Part shown: one piece after another, positions 26,542 through 36,033 of the stretch
Layout of the letters: every line of letters starts with the position of its first letter
How positions within the stretch are numbered: the first letter of the stretch is position 1
From: Aphanothece sp. CMT-3BRIN-NPC111
Lineage (GTDB): Bacteria > Cyanobacteriota > Cyanobacteriia > Cyanobacteriales > JAHHGU01
Length of the DNA stretch: 54,666 nt
Direction of reading: 5' to 3'
NCBI GenBank assembly: GCA_019359765.1
Contig: JAHHGU010000030.1
Span: 1-54,666, forward strand
Notes under the pieces: generated by a model
Databases searched by the model: none
Seen by the model: the letters and a program-made list of their open reading frames with translations, nothing else
Told to the model about the DNA's origin: nothing
Translations under genes and position numbers: made by a program

Positions 26542-27107
26542 AGATTGAAAGTTGCTTTCAGTAGCAATTGATTTGTCTGTTAGGAATCGCGATATTATGC
26601 TTGCCCCTACTAAAAGAATGGACGATACTTATAAATCTCACGACCAATAATTTTCCTGTTTCATTCAATCTTACAAGCGCGCAGAGTCATCGCTTACGCC
26701 TTGGCAGAACTTCTTGGCAGGCATTGAGCAGTATCAAAATGCTTCTCGACCTTACAAGCCAAGCGCTCAGATTTTTACCCAGACATCGTGCTGTAACCAA
26801 ATGACTACAAGCTCTTACCTGGAACCCTCACGCTCTGAGTTGTAAAGGTACAAAACTATTACCGAACAATGGATGTTCCACCGTAATGCTTACCTTTTAC
26901 TCTCAATCACTGGGCTGTAAGACAAAGCACGTTATAGCATACTTTTATGTCTCGAAGCTCCTGTTCGCAATTTATCTCCGCCCATGGGTACATGGACGAA
27001 GAATTGTTGCGATTGAAAGTTAAATAGGCACTACCATCATCGCGGTACTTTGGCGACGCAATCGTGTTGAACGGTGTGTTTACAGTTTTAGTCTCAGTTA
27101 AAGACGC
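26542..27107. other. Intergenic region without a recognisable gene
   Basis: 566 bp between convergent genes. A 78-codon frame at 26568-26804 has no features of a real protein. I see no repeat, terminator or structured RNA that I can support. Confidence 0.5.
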
Positions 27108-27515
27108 TTACAATTCGTCTTCAGAGAATTCTTCGTCTTCTGCGTCAACTTGTTTCAGACGAATGTGCTTCCTTCCCAAGGTGATTTCAAATTCATCCCC
27201 TGGTTGTAAGCCCATCTGTTTTGTGTAAGCCGAGCCAATCAGCAGGTTGCCGTTAGACTGCACGCTAATTCGATAACTAGCGCTGCGTCCCCCGCGCCCA
27301 TTACCGTTTTGTTTACCGTCTAACTCAATCCCCTCGGCATCAATGAGAGCGTTCAGGAACTTCATCATGTTGACGCGCTCTACACCGTTTTTTGTAACGG
27401 TGTAGTAGCCACAGGCTCTTGCCTTTTCCTCTTTACTGAGGTTCCCCAGCTCTTTGACTTTCTTAGTCAGCTCGTCACCCGTAAGAGGGTCAATTTTTTT
27501 CTTTTTAGTCATCAA
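27108..27515 (-). CDS. cyAbrB family transcription regulator
   Basis: 135 residues. Lys-rich N-terminus with IDPLTGDELTKKVKELG, a central part with ARACGYYTVTKNGVERVN, and a C-terminal AbrB-like swapped-hairpin domain around GSAYTKQMGLQPGDEFEITLGRKHIRLKQ. This is the layout of the two cyanobacterial AbrB regulators (cyAbrB1 and cyAbrB2), which control carbon and nitrogen metabolism genes. Which of the two this is cannot be settled here. The acidic tail is ordinary for the family. It is divergent from the Rrf2 gene. Confidence 0.9.
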   Translation of the reverse strand: MMTKKKKIDPLTGDELTKKVKELGNLSKEEKARACGYYTVTKNGVERVNMMKFLNALIDAEGIELDGKQNGNGRGGRSASYRISVQSNGNLLIGSAYTKQMGLQPGDEFEITLGRKHIRLKQVDAEDEEFSEDEL

Positions 27516-27957
27516 CTTGAATCTAAAACTAATCAGTCAAGTGGTATCGGTGGTTTTTGTTGATCTGACACTCAGCTAAGATAACCACCATTGCCCAGCC
27601 TTGTATCAGCTCATGAAACTATCTTACACGGATAGTGTCAAATTGGTTAAGTATATTTGTTTAAAATAGAATCTTTTTTCTCAGTGTTCGTAATTGTTCA
27701 TAACCTCTAGAGGTGGTGAACAACTGATTCATCTGGATGACTCAAGTTACTCAAAGCATGGAGTTCATAAAAAAGGGACTCGGCTGATGGAACGCATAAA
27801 TTTAGGGGTGAATCAGGGTTGAGGATAAATAGCAGAAAACTAAAGCTAATTTAATTTCTTGGAGACTGGCGATTTGAGTGTTAGAAGATTCGTTCCTGAT
27901 GGAGGGAGTCAAAGGGTGGAAAAATACTTATACTTGTGGCTTGCTTATCTATCCTGG
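27516..27957. other. Divergent promoter region of cyAbrB and Rrf2 genes
   Basis: 442 bp without a gene of its own. A reading of the Rrf2 gene extended to a TTG at 27859 is possible but adds 33 residues foreign to the family. AT-rich stretches around 27640-27680 could hold promoters; no operator is clear. Confidence 0.5.
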
Positions 27958-28401
27958 ATGAAACTCACAACCCGTGGACACTATAGTGTAAAGGCGCTGC
28001 TAGATCTGAGCCTACAGCCCGGTTATGGGCCTACCTCAGTTAAGGCGATCGCTCGCAGGCAAGACTTACCAGCACCTTACTTAGAAAAACTGCTGATAGA
28101 AATGCGCCGCGCCGGTATCGTTCAATCTATTCGCGGTGCCCAAGGTGGCTATCAACTGGCACGCGAACCCGTACAAATTTCTCTAGGACAAATTCTGGAA
28201 GCTGTAGGCGAAACAATTGAACCACTACCCCGCCAGACACCAGACGCCGCTCAAGCAGAAGACTGGGTAACCTTTACCCTCTGGCGACGTTTGCACCAAA
28301 AACTTAAAGAAGCATTGTACAGTATTTCCTTGGCCGATCTTTACTACGATGCCCGCAGCTGGCAAGCCGCACAAGGGGAAGAAACAAGTTTCGTTGTTTA
28401 G
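27958..28401 (+). CDS. Rrf2 family transcription regulator without cysteines
   Basis: 147 residues from the ATG at 27958. Winged-helix DNA-binding fold with the family start MKLTTRGHYSVKALLDLS, the recognition part SVKAIARRQDLPAPYLEKLL, and the wing RGAQGGYQLAR. The IscR iron-sulfur ligands are missing; the whole protein has no cysteine. It therefore cannot hold a cluster through cysteines in the IscR way. It lies ahead of the GFA-fold gene with a 72-bp gap. Confidence 0.87.
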   Translation: MKLTTRGHYSVKALLDLSLQPGYGPTSVKAIARRQDLPAPYLEKLLIEMRRAGIVQSIRGAQGGYQLAREPVQISLGQILEAVGETIEPLPRQTPDAAQAEDWVTFTLWRRLHQKLKEALYSISLADLYYDARSWQAAQGEETSFVV

Positions 28402-28473
28402 CTACCTCGCACTCAGCCCCACGCTATACCTTTTTATGTCAGCGTTGGGTAGTTCACATAATTTTTTTTACCA

Positions 28474-28902
28474 ATGACAGAAGTAAACGAACTGATTACT
28501 TATGAAGGAGGCTGTCACTGCGGTGCGGTTCGCTTTCGGGTGATTGTAGACAAGCACGAAGCAGATGATTGCAATTGCTCTATCTGCAAAAAGAAAGGTT
28601 TTTTGCATTTAATTGTGCCCCCAGAGCGCTTTACATTGCTAAGCGGCGGTGATGTTTTGACGACTTATACCTTTAATACAGGTATTGCCAAACATACTTT
28701 CTGTCGCATTTGTGGCATTCACCCCTTTTATCGCCCCCGCTCACATCCTGATTCATTCGATGTCAACGTGCGCTGTTTAGATGACGATGTGCTTTCTCGG
28801 TTTCGTATACTACCCTTCGATGGTCTCCACTGGGAGGAAAACGTGCATCTGATTAGGGATCAGCGTTCAGTACTCAGCGGTCAGCCAGAAGCTGAAAGCT
28901 AA
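28474..28902 (+). CDS. GFA/CENP-V fold zinc protein
   Basis: 142 residues. Three cysteine pairs as in the GFA family: GGCHCGAVRF near residue 12, CNCSICKKKG near 35, and FCRICGIHPFYRPRSHP near 79. These bind two zinc ions. Family members are named for glutathione-dependent formaldehyde activation, but that activity is doubtful for many, so only the fold is claimed. It is on the same strand as the Rrf2 and CbiB genes. Confidence 0.88.
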   Translation: MTEVNELITYEGGCHCGAVRFRVIVDKHEADDCNCSICKKKGFLHLIVPPERFTLLSGGDVLTTYTFNTGIAKHTFCRICGIHPFYRPRSHPDSFDVNVRCLDDDVLSRFRILPFDGLHWEENVHLIRDQRSVLSGQPEAES

Positions 28903-28965
28903 TACTTTGTGACATACTCCCATCACTGATTCAAACTAGCAAAAACCAAGCTAAAAACCGCTATC

Positions 28966-29943
28966 GTGAGAACTTCAATTCCAGCCGCAGGCATTTTGCT
29001 TTTGGCTGCTTGTCTCGATTACATAATTGGCGATCCGTGGGGTTGGCCGCATCCAGTACAAGTGATGGGTTGGGTAATCAACCACTTCACCCAGTTTGCT
29101 CTCAAACAGTGGTCAAGTCCGCTGGGGCGTCGGTTGGCTGGCATAGTCCTGGGAATGGGGCTTGTAATCGGCAGCGGAGTAGTGGGGTGGCTAATTGTTC
29201 AAGGTTTCTACCAACTCCATCCTTTGATAGGTATTGGGGCAGAAAGCGTACTGCTAGCTAGCTGTTTTGCTGGTCGAAGTTTGAGGGCGGCAGCTGAGGA
29301 TGTATTGCAGCCTTTAGAAGCTAACGATGTTTCTGGTGCCCGTCTTAAGTTGAGTCAATACGTTGGCCGCGATACAGAAAACCTTTGCCAGACGGACATC
29401 CTGCGTGCTGTCTTGGAAACTGTTACAGAAAACGCTACTGATGGCGTCATGGCCCCCCTGTTTTATGCAATTGTTGGAGGGTGTTTGCCGATTGGTAGTG
29501 TTCCCCTCGCCCTAGCATACAAAGCCGCCAGTACCTTAGATTCTATGGTTGGCTACCGAGAGGAACCTTATACTAATTTGGGCTGGTTCAGTGCGCGGCT
29601 AGAGGACGCTCTCACTTGGCTACCTTGTCGGTTAACTGTTATTACCTTAGCGCTGCTGACAGGCACTCCCCAGCAAGTATGGGGTCTTTGCTGCCGGGAT
29701 GCTATCAAAGACCCCAGCCCCAACTCTGGCTGGAGCGAGTGTGCCTATGCTGCGGTTCTAGGTGTACAGGTGGGAGGGACGAACTGGTATCGGGGCGTCG
29801 CCAAAGACAAACCGCTATTGGGAGACCCCATCCATCCCATCACAGAAGCGTCTATTCACCAAGCCTTGCAACTGAGTCGGTGGTGCTTCTTAATTTTCCT
29901 GGGCATAGCGATCGCGCTTTTAAGTTTTTTGCCCATACCCTAA
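28966..29943 (+). CDS. cbiB: Adenosylcobinamide-phosphate synthase CbiB/CobD
   Basis: 325 residues with about five membrane segments. Family motifs: DYIIGDPWGWPHPVQVMG at the N-terminus, YVGRDTENL, ETVTENATDGVMAPLFYA, and DPIHPITEASIHQALQL near the end. It joins the aminopropanol arm to cobyric acid in the late B12 pathway. The start is a GTG at 28966. No other cobalamin gene is in the window. The MITE-like repeat begins 27 bp past its stop. Confidence 0.93.
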   Translation: MRTSIPAAGILLLAACLDYIIGDPWGWPHPVQVMGWVINHFTQFALKQWSSPLGRRLAGIVLGMGLVIGSGVVGWLIVQGFYQLHPLIGIGAESVLLASCFAGRSLRAAAEDVLQPLEANDVSGARLKLSQYVGRDTENLCQTDILRAVLETVTENATDGVMAPLFYAIVGGCLPIGSVPLALAYKAASTLDSMVGYREEPYTNLGWFSARLEDALTWLPCRLTVITLALLTGTPQQVWGLCCRDAIKDPSPNSGWSECAYAAVLGVQVGGTNWYRGVAKDKPLLGDPIHPITEASIHQALQLSRWCFLIFLGIAIALLSFLPIP

Positions 29944-29970
29944 ACGCAAACCCTTATTTGCTGTTGAGTT

Positions 29971-30087
29971 GACTAAGAACGTATCCGAAAAGTGGCTTGA
30001 AGATATTTTTAACCACAGATAAACACAGATGAACACAGATACCAGTAAGTATTTGGTCACTAAAACTAATTTTTCGGATAGGCTCTA
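29971..30087. mobile_element. MITE-like element, copy 1
   Basis: About 117 bp with no coding capacity. The ends are inverted: GTATCCGAAAAGT at the left and TTTTTCGGATAGGCTCTA at the right share TATCCGAAAA. The middle holds AACCACAGATAAACACAGAT. A second copy at 35075-35194 matches closely over the left about 80 bp. Confidence 0.65.
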
Positions 30088-30137
30088 AGTCCTGCTAGTG
30101 TGAAAATTCCCAACTCCTAACTCATAATTTTGTCTTT

Positions 30138-30674
30138 ATGCCTGCCAAAGTTGTAGAAATTCTTTCAGCAGATGAATTGCGCCGCACTGTCACCCGGTTA
30201 GCCTCTCAGATTGTGGAAAGATCGAGAGACTTATCCCAGCTGGTACTATTAGGTATCTATACGAGAGGGGTTCCCCTAGCTCAGCTACTAGGGCGTCAGA
30301 TAGAAACCCTTGAACAAGTTTCAGTGCCAGTGGGGGCATTGGATATTACCTTCTTCCGAGATGACCTAGATCAGATTAGTGTGCGGACGCCAGCAAAAAC
30401 AGATATTCCCTTCGACCTCACAGGCAAGACAGTCGTGTTGGTTGATGATGTTATTTATAAGGGCCGCACGATTCGCGCTGCCTTAAATGCGGTAATAGAA
30501 TACGGTAGACCGGAGGCAATATGGTTAGCCGTACTAGTAGATCGGGGGCATCGTGAGTTGCCGATTCATCCTGATTTTACGGGTAAGAAGCTGCCGACAT
30601 CTGATGAAGAACAAGTAAAGGTTTATTTTCAAGATGTCGATGGACAAGACTCTGTAGAGTTAATCAAGTTTTGA
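30138..30674 (+). CDS. pyrR: PyrR bifunctional pyrimidine regulator / uracil phosphoribosyltransferase
   Basis: 178 residues, the usual length. PRPP-binding motif [20 protein letters not shown] near residue 98, plus the start [19 protein letters not shown] and the PyrR-like [13 protein letters not shown]. PyrR binds pyr mRNA in several bacteria and has weak uracil phosphoribosyltransferase activity. No pyr gene or leader is nearby, so the enzymatic role may matter more here; that is inference. The next gene follows within 45 bp. Confidence 0.9.
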   Translation: MPAKVVEILSADELRRTVTRLASQIVERSRDLSQLVLLGIYTRGVPLAQLLGRQIETLEQVSVPVGALDITFFRDDLDQISVRTPAKTDIPFDLTGKTVVLVDDVIYKGRTIRAALNAVIEYGRPEAIWLAVLVDRGHRELPIHPDFTGKKLPTSDEEQVKVYFQDVDGQDSVELIKF

Positions 30675-30715
30675 GTAGCAAGGTTGGTGGCGTGCCTGTT
30701 GGTGGGAAAATCGAA

Positions 30716-31777
30716 ATGATCAACCCGCCCAAGCGAGAGTTTTTAATTATGAGAGAAACCCAGACGCGGAAGGCAGACCACCTGCGGATTTGTCTGGATG
30801 AAGATGTGCAATGTCATGCCTTAACAAATGGGCTGGAACGTTACCGATTTACTCACTGTTGTTTACCAGAACTAGACCGCAGTGAGATTGATATCAGCAC
30901 AAACTTTTTGGGGAAACAACTGGGGGCACCGCTGCTAATTTCTTCCATGACAGGAGGAACAGAACTGGCAAGGACGATTAACTATCGTCTGGCGGAGGTG
31001 GCGCAGCAGTATAAATTGGCTATGGGCGTAGGTTCCCAACGGGTTGCTGTGGAGAATCCCCAAGTTGGCTCAACTTTTGCGGTGCGATCGCTTGCCCCTG
31101 ACATTCTTCTGTTTGCCAATCTGGGTGCAGTGCAACTCAACTACGACTATGGTCTGGATGAGTGTCGGCGCGCGATTGAATTATTAGAGGCAGATGCCTT
31201 AATTTTGCATCTCAATCCCTTGCAAGAGTGCATTCAATCTAAGGGGGACACCAACTTTCGAGGATTGCTTGACAAAATAGCTATATTATGCAATAAGTTA
31301 CCTGTGCCCGTGATTGCCAAAGAGGTGGGCAATGGCATCTCCGCTGCGATGGCTCAGAAGTTACTCGAAGCTGGGGTTACGGCAATTGATGTCGCTGGTG
31401 CAGGTGGAACTTCTTGGGCAAAAGTCGAAAGCGAACGGGCGTCTGATGTCTTGCAGCGTCAGTTGGGGATAACGTTTGCGGGCTGGGGACTGCCCACAGC
31501 CGAGTGCATTACCACGACTCGAGCCGTGGCACCAACAGTTCCTCTGATTGCTTCTGGGGGATTGCGTAATGGTCTGGAAGTGGCAAAAGCGATCGCACTG
31601 GGAGCCGATATTGCTGGTCTGGCATGGCCCTTCCTCAAAGCTGCCCATGAATCAGCTGACGCCCTTGATGCCTTAGTGCAGCTGTTAATTGCAGAAATTA
31701 CCACCGTCCTCTTCTGCACTGGCAACGCTACCCTATCTCACCTGCAAAATTCTGACTCTCTACAGCGATTACGATAG
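30716..31777 (+). CDS. fni: Type 2 isopentenyl-diphosphate delta-isomerase
   Basis: 353 residues from the ATG at 30716; an ATG at 30749 is an alternative and a TTG at 30671 is less likely. It is an FMN-dependent TIM barrel. Family motifs are [52 protein letters not shown], and [20 protein letters not shown], the last for the phosphate of FMN. It interconverts IPP and DMAPP for carotenoids, chlorophyll tails and quinones. It probably forms a unit with pyrR. Confidence 0.93.
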   Translation: MINPPKREFLIMRETQTRKADHLRICLDEDVQCHALTNGLERYRFTHCCLPELDRSEIDISTNFLGKQLGAPLLISSMTGGTELARTINYRLAEVAQQYKLAMGVGSQRVAVENPQVGSTFAVRSLAPDILLFANLGAVQLNYDYGLDECRRAIELLEADALILHLNPLQECIQSKGDTNFRGLLDKIAILCNKLPVPVIAKEVGNGISAAMAQKLLEAGVTAIDVAGAGGTSWAKVESERASDVLQRQLGITFAGWGLPTAECITTTRAVAPTVPLIASGGLRNGLEVAKAIALGADIAGLAWPFLKAAHESADALDALVQLLIAEITTVLFCTGNATLSHLQNSDSLQRLR

Positions 31778-32082
31778 AGGTGTTGGTCAAGAGCAAGAGG
31801 CGTGAAAAGTTAGTAGGTGCAAAGTATAGCCTACGGGAAGGATAAGCCAAGATAGCACAGGCTATATGCGATCACCTATGTGCAATAAAGTTGGGCAGAT
31901 CCAACAAATACAACCACCCATGCCAAAGCCCGTACTTGAGTTTTGAGTTACTTAGGAGTTATGAAGTTATAAGTCCCTAGTAGATATACTCAACATCTAA
32001 CTACTTAACCTTAAAACTTAATTCCTGTGTCTTAACTCAAAACTCAAAACTCAAAACTCAAAACTATACAATCCCCTCCCAA
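31778..32082. other. Intergenic region before sppA
   Basis: 305 bp. It contains loosely repeated gttttgagtt/aactcaaaac sequence in both orientations and ends in the heptamer array at 32034-32065. No gene was seen. Confidence 0.6.
32034..32065. repeat. Heptamer tandem repeat directly upstream of sppA
   Basis: Four or more units of CTCAAAA, ending 17 bases before the sppA start. It is the inverse of the TTTTGAG array at 11757-11783. Confidence 0.7.
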
Positions 32083-33903
32083 ATGCGTAATTTCGTTAAA
32101 CAAACCTTTGCTAGTGCAATTGGAAGCCTTCTCGGCCTCTTCCTATTTTTTGGTTTGGGAACCGCTGGACTACTATTTTTGCTGATTGCGGCGGCGTCCA
32201 TAGATGAGGGTCCCCTCGTCCAAGACAAATCGGTACTGGTTTTTGATTTGTCTCTCAACATCACCGACAGCAATCCCACCTCAAGCACCAGTGAGGCAAT
32301 TGGAGAAGCGCTATCTGGTGAAAACACTGGCAGTCTTACCCTCCGCAGTGTTTTAGACGCCTTGGATGCCGCCAGCAAAGATCAGCGGATTGCGGCTCTA
32401 TATTTAGATGGCAGTAGCGCACAGGCAGGCAGCAGCACAGGTTTTGCCACACTGAAGGAAGTGCGCTCGGCGCTGGAACGTTTCCGGGCGTCTGGGAAAA
32501 AGATTATTGCCTACGATGTGGATTTGGAAAAGCGGGAGTACTACCTTAGCTCAGTTGCAGATACGGTGGTTCTCAACCCTATGGGCGAGATGGAACTAAA
32601 TGGCTTAAGTTCCCAGCCGATGTTCCTCACGGGTGCTTTCGAGAAGTACGGCATTGGTGTTCAGGTAATCCGGGTTGGCAAGTTCAAGTCAGCAGTTGAA
32701 CCGTATATCCTCAAGCAGTTGAGTCCCGAAAGCAGACAACAAACTCAAACATTGTTGAACGATCTCTGGGGTGAATTCCTAACGGCGACTGCCAAAAGCC
32801 GTAAGTTAACTCCCCAGCAGCTACAGGCGATCGCAGATAATCAAGGAGTTTTGTCGGCAGCTGATGCTAAGGAACGCCGTCTGGTAGATAAGGTGGCCTA
32901 CTTTGACGAAGTAGTTGCTGACCTCCAGCAGATCAGCGGCAATAAAAACGACGACGATAAATCGTTCCCCAAAATTAGCCTGAGTTCCTACGCGGATTTG
33001 GAGAATAAAGACGCTAAAAATAGCTCCTCTGACAACAAAATTGCTGTTATTTATGCTGAAGGAGAGATTGTTGATGGTGAAGGTAGCGGAGGGGATATAG
33101 GGGGCGATCGCTTCGCAAAACAACTGCGCCAGCTGCGAATGGATGATGACGTCAAGGCGGTGGTGTTGCGTGTCAATAGTCCTGGTGGCAGTGCTACCGC
33201 ATCTGATGTAATTCAGCGAGAGGTGCGCCTCACCCAGAAGGAGAAGCCGGTCATCGTCTCTATGGGTGATATGGCGGCATCCGGCGGTTATTGGATTTCT
33301 ACCTATGCCAATCGAATTTTTGCAGAACCGAATACCATCACTGGGTCTATCGGTGTCTTTGGTATGCTGCTCAATGTCCAGAAGCTAGGTAATAACAATG
33401 GCATCACCTGGGACGTGGTGAAAACAAGCCGTTTGGCCGATAGTAATACCGTATCTCGCCCTAAGACACCCCAAGAACTGGCAATTTCTCAGAGGTTTGT
33501 TAACCGGATTTATAGTGATTTCATCAACAAAGTTGCAGACTCCCGGAAACTACCGAAGCCAAAAGTAGCTGAAATTGCCCAAGGGCGGGTATGGTCGGGC
33601 CAGCAAGCTCTTAAGCTAGGACTGGTGGATGAAATTGGTGGCATTAATGACGCAATTAAGTATGCCGCTAAGCAAGCGAAGCTGGGGGAAGATTGGGAAA
33701 TGAAGGAGTACCCTGAAACTGGCGGTTTTGGAGAACGGATTTTGAAAACGCTGGGGGGTGAGAAAGATGTTAAAAAACAGATAGCACAAGATCCTCTAAC
33801 AGCGGAATTCCTGAAACTACAGGCGGATCTGGCAATTCTCAAAACTATGAACGATCCTCTAGACGTCTATGCTCGCTTGCCCTTTAATTTGCGGATTGAT
33901 TAG
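32083..33903 (+). CDS. sppA: Signal peptide peptidase SppA, 67 kDa (duplicated-domain) type
   Basis: 606 residues. An N-terminal membrane segment (about 13-38) anchors the protein, and two crotonase-like halves follow. The catalytic lysine is K202 in GKFKSAVEPY and the serine is S400 in GDMAASGGYW, matching the Lys-Ser dyad split between the halves in E. coli SppA. It degrades leftover signal peptides in the membrane; cyanobacterial SppA has also been tied to light acclimation. It is preceded by a heptamer array. Confidence 0.92.
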   Translation: MRNFVKQTFASAIGSLLGLFLFFGLGTAGLLFLLIAAASIDEGPLVQDKSVLVFDLSLNITDSNPTSSTSEAIGEALSGENTGSLTLRSVLDALDAASKDQRIAALYLDGSSAQAGSSTGFATLKEVRSALERFRASGKKIIAYDVDLEKREYYLSSVADTVVLNPMGEMELNGLSSQPMFLTGAFEKYGIGVQVIRVGKFKSAVEPYILKQLSPESRQQTQTLLNDLWGEFLTATAKSRKLTPQQLQAIADNQGVLSAADAKERRLVDKVAYFDEVVADLQQISGNKNDDDKSFPKISLSSYADLENKDAKNSSSDNKIAVIYAEGEIVDGEGSGGDIGGDRFAKQLRQLRMDDDVKAVVLRVNSPGGSATASDVIQREVRLTQKEKPVIVSMGDMAASGGYWISTYANRIFAEPNTITGSIGVFGMLLNVQKLGNNNGITWDVVKTSRLADSNTVSRPKTPQELAISQRFVNRIYSDFINKVADSRKLPKPKVAEIAQGRVWSGQQALKLGLVDEIGGINDAIKYAAKQAKLGEDWEMKEYPETGGFGERILKTLGGEKDVKKQIAQDPLTAEFLKLQADLAILKTMNDPLDVYARLPFNLRID

Positions 33904-34091
33904 GTGAAAAGTACTTGTTTTTGGTACTTACGCCGTGAGTAGAATATCCCCAAGTCTATACTGCAAGGATTAAAAGGCTTTTCTGCCCCGATCTCTACAC
34001 CGCTCAATTTATCGTTAAAATGCCTAAGCCCTGGTTTGAAGATGTGGGGTTTCCTGGCAGCAAAGCTAACCGTTGCTTTACCAACAGAATT

Positions 34092-34709
34092 ATGCAAGTA
34101 ACAGAACGGCGACACTATACTTTAGAGGAATATCTGGAACTAGAGGAGACTGCTGACTACAAAAGCGAATACATTGATGGACAAATCATTCCGATGGCAG
34201 GTGGATCGACGAACCATAATCGAATAGCACTGAATTTCAGTGCTGCTCTAAATTTTGCCTTCAGGCAGCAGGATTACGAGGTTTTCATCGGGGATGTGCG
34301 TTTGTGGATACCCCAAAAGCGCATCTACACGTATCCAGATGTGATGATTGTGGCGCGTGAACCAGAGTATTTCGACAATCGCACAGATACGATTACCAAT
34401 CCTCAAGTCATTGTGGAGGTTTTGTCGAAATCCACTAAAGGCTACGATCGCGAGGACAAATTTGAGGCTTACCGGACAATTGCCACCTTTGAGGAGTATA
34501 TATTAATTGACCAAACCAGGTTGCATATAGAACAGTTTTCTAAAACAGCGAAAAAGCGCTGGTTGCTTTCTGAATATGATGAGGAAGATGAAGCGATCGC
34601 TCTAAATTCAGTTTCTTTTCAAATTTCGCTGCTAGATTTATATAATAAGGTGAAGTTACAGACTGTAGACTCAGAGGGCAATTTAGCAGATTCTGAGGAA
34701 TTGAGTTGA
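34092..34709 (+). CDS. Uma2 family (DUF820) PD-(D/E)XK nuclease-like protein
   Basis: 205 residues from the ATG at 34092, where the family N-terminus (RRHYTLEEYLELEE) begins; an ATG at 34020 would add 24 residues of no known kind. Nuclease-fold residues are visible in YKSEYIDGQII, YTYPDVMIVARE, NPQVIVEVLSKST and the following DREDKFEAY, the order D...E-x-L/K typical of the family. These proteins occur in many copies in cyanobacteria and their target is unknown. Confidence 0.85.
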   Translation: MQVTERRHYTLEEYLELEETADYKSEYIDGQIIPMAGGSTNHNRIALNFSAALNFAFRQQDYEVFIGDVRLWIPQKRIYTYPDVMIVAREPEYFDNRTDTITNPQVIVEVLSKSTKGYDREDKFEAYRTIATFEEYILIDQTRLHIEQFSKTAKKRWLLSEYDEEDEAIALNSVSFQISLLDLYNKVKLQTVDSEGNLADSEELS

Positions 34710-34819
34710 AGGCGCGATCGCCTATAGGCGTAAAAATTAGGTGAAAATACGGTTTCCTATCCCTGCGAAAAGAGTAAAGTAGATAGGTATTACCCTATAT
34801 ACAACTTGCACATCTATCT

Positions 34820-35062
34820 ATGGATAGAAAACACAACCGCCTTTTACTCTTAATTGTTGCCTGTAGCGCGACTGGCGTCGTTTTGGGAGGCACTGCTAGC
34901 TGGGCAGAGAGCAGTCAGTGCTTGCAGGCTACAGTAGCTACGAGTGAGTGCCTGACCCAAGATCCAATAATGAAAACTATTGAGGGAATGAGTGTTGGGT
35001 TGGTAGCTGGGGCGGGAGCCGCCATTGGTGCCACCTTGCAGATGAAGCGGCAGGAAGATTAA
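34820..35062 (+). CDS. Small hypothetical secreted or membrane protein
   Basis: 80 residues. N-terminal hydrophobic stretch LLLLIVACSATGVVLGGTASWA with a likely cleavage after SWA, then a short loop with two cysteines (C34, C44) and a second Gly/Ala-rich hydrophobic stretch near 57-72. No family is recognised. The MITE-like copy 2 follows 12 bp after its stop. Confidence 0.55.
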   Translation: MDRKHNRLLLLIVACSATGVVLGGTASWAESSQCLQATVATSECLTQDPIMKTIEGMSVGLVAGAGAAIGATLQMKRQED

Positions 35063-35074
35063 TCACTGTAATTT

Positions 35075-35194
35075 GACTAAGAACCTATCCGAAAAGTGGT
35101 TTGAAGATATTTTTAACCACAGATAAACACAGATGAACACAGATACCAGTAGGTATTGAGCAACTGCAACGGATGTAAGAAAGATAGGCTCTAA
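35075..35194. mobile_element. MITE-like element, copy 2
   Basis: About 120 bp. The left end has CCTATCCGAAAAGT and the right end has AGATAGGCTCTA, a decayed inverted match. The first about 80 bp match copy 1 at 29971-30087 with few differences; the right third has diverged. Confidence 0.6.
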
Positions 35195-35293
35195 ATGTAG
35201 GTGTACTCTGGGTATCGAGGAGAATGAGGATTTAGCTTGATCCGGGAATCCCTTGCTCTCCCGTTCCTGGAGTTGCTCTACTGCAAGGTTACC

Positions 35294-36007
35294 CTAGAAG
35301 CGATAGTTGCGTGGGGCTTTGCCTGATTTTTTAACATCACGCACCCAGAAGCTAATTGGCACTGCACGACCTTGGGTATCTACTTTAACTTCCACTACTA
35401 CAGATTGCTGTTGCCTGCCTGCTTGCGCTTGAGAGATGTCCTCGTTAATCTCATCCCGCTGTGACTCTGGCATATAATAAGTTTCCAAGCCGTACTCAAT
35501 AGAATCACCTGTAAACTTTCCCTTTAATGCTATCTGGTTAGCAGGCAAAGAGGTAGGGCGATCGCTGCTTACACGCACAGCTTTCCAAGCTTTGGGAGGA
35601 CTAGATTCATCCGAGGCAGGGGCTTCTAGAATCACATAAACCTTCGTCCCTGAAGCTAAATAGTCTGAAGACGACACAGACGGCGCAGGTATATTAGTAG
35701 ATCTTTTAGCCGCTTGTTGCTTGACTAGCTCTTGCCAACCCGGAAGACGCCGCAGGTTCTTGAGAAGGGAAATATCATAGCTCAGCGTCTGCGAGTAACC
35801 ACGCAACAAATCGTAAGGGTCTACTGGAACAGTCTGTAGAACTACCGTTTTTCCCACTAGCTGAGTATAAAATGGCCCAGCAGGCGCTGCCAGAATTATT
35901 GCCGTTTGGCACAGCAGGGGAACCCAAAGCCTCCAGGCTGGCAAATGCTCTAAAGGTGGAGATTGCCTGGGGAAGAGTGTTGATGAAGATTCAGGCTTGG
36001 GTGTCAT
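35294..36007 (-). CDS. GDYXXLXY family membrane-anchored protein
   Basis: 237 residues from the ATG at 36007. A longer reading from 36220 would overlap the DUF2157 gene and adds 71 unlikely residues. One membrane segment near 26-42 is followed by VDPYDLLRGYSQTLSYDIS, the family signature in a slightly altered form (G-D-Y replaced by D-P-Y-D). The rest is extracytoplasmic. It starts 26 bp after the DUF2157 gene, the usual pairing of these two families. Function unknown. Confidence 0.82.
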   Translation of the reverse strand: MTPKPESSSTLFPRQSPPLEHLPAWRLWVPLLCQTAIILAAPAGPFYTQLVGKTVVLQTVPVDPYDLLRGYSQTLSYDISLLKNLRRLPGWQELVKQQAAKRSTNIPAPSVSSSDYLASGTKVYVILEAPASDESSPPKAWKAVRVSSDRPTSLPANQIALKGKFTGDSIEYGLETYYMPESQRDEINEDISQAQAGRQQQSVVVEVKVDTQGRAVPISFWVRDVKKSGKAPRNYRF

Positions 36008-36033
36008 ATCAATATGAAAGATTGGAAAGCCTT

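Noticed and set aside
26568..26804. 78-codon plus-strand frame after the ClC gene
   Set aside because: No recognisable domain; hydrophobic start then basic low-complexity text; no conserved look and no ribosome site.
33900..34115. 71-codon minus frame overlapping the sppA end and the Uma2 start
   Set aside because: It overlaps the start of a well-supported gene on the other strand and has no motif.
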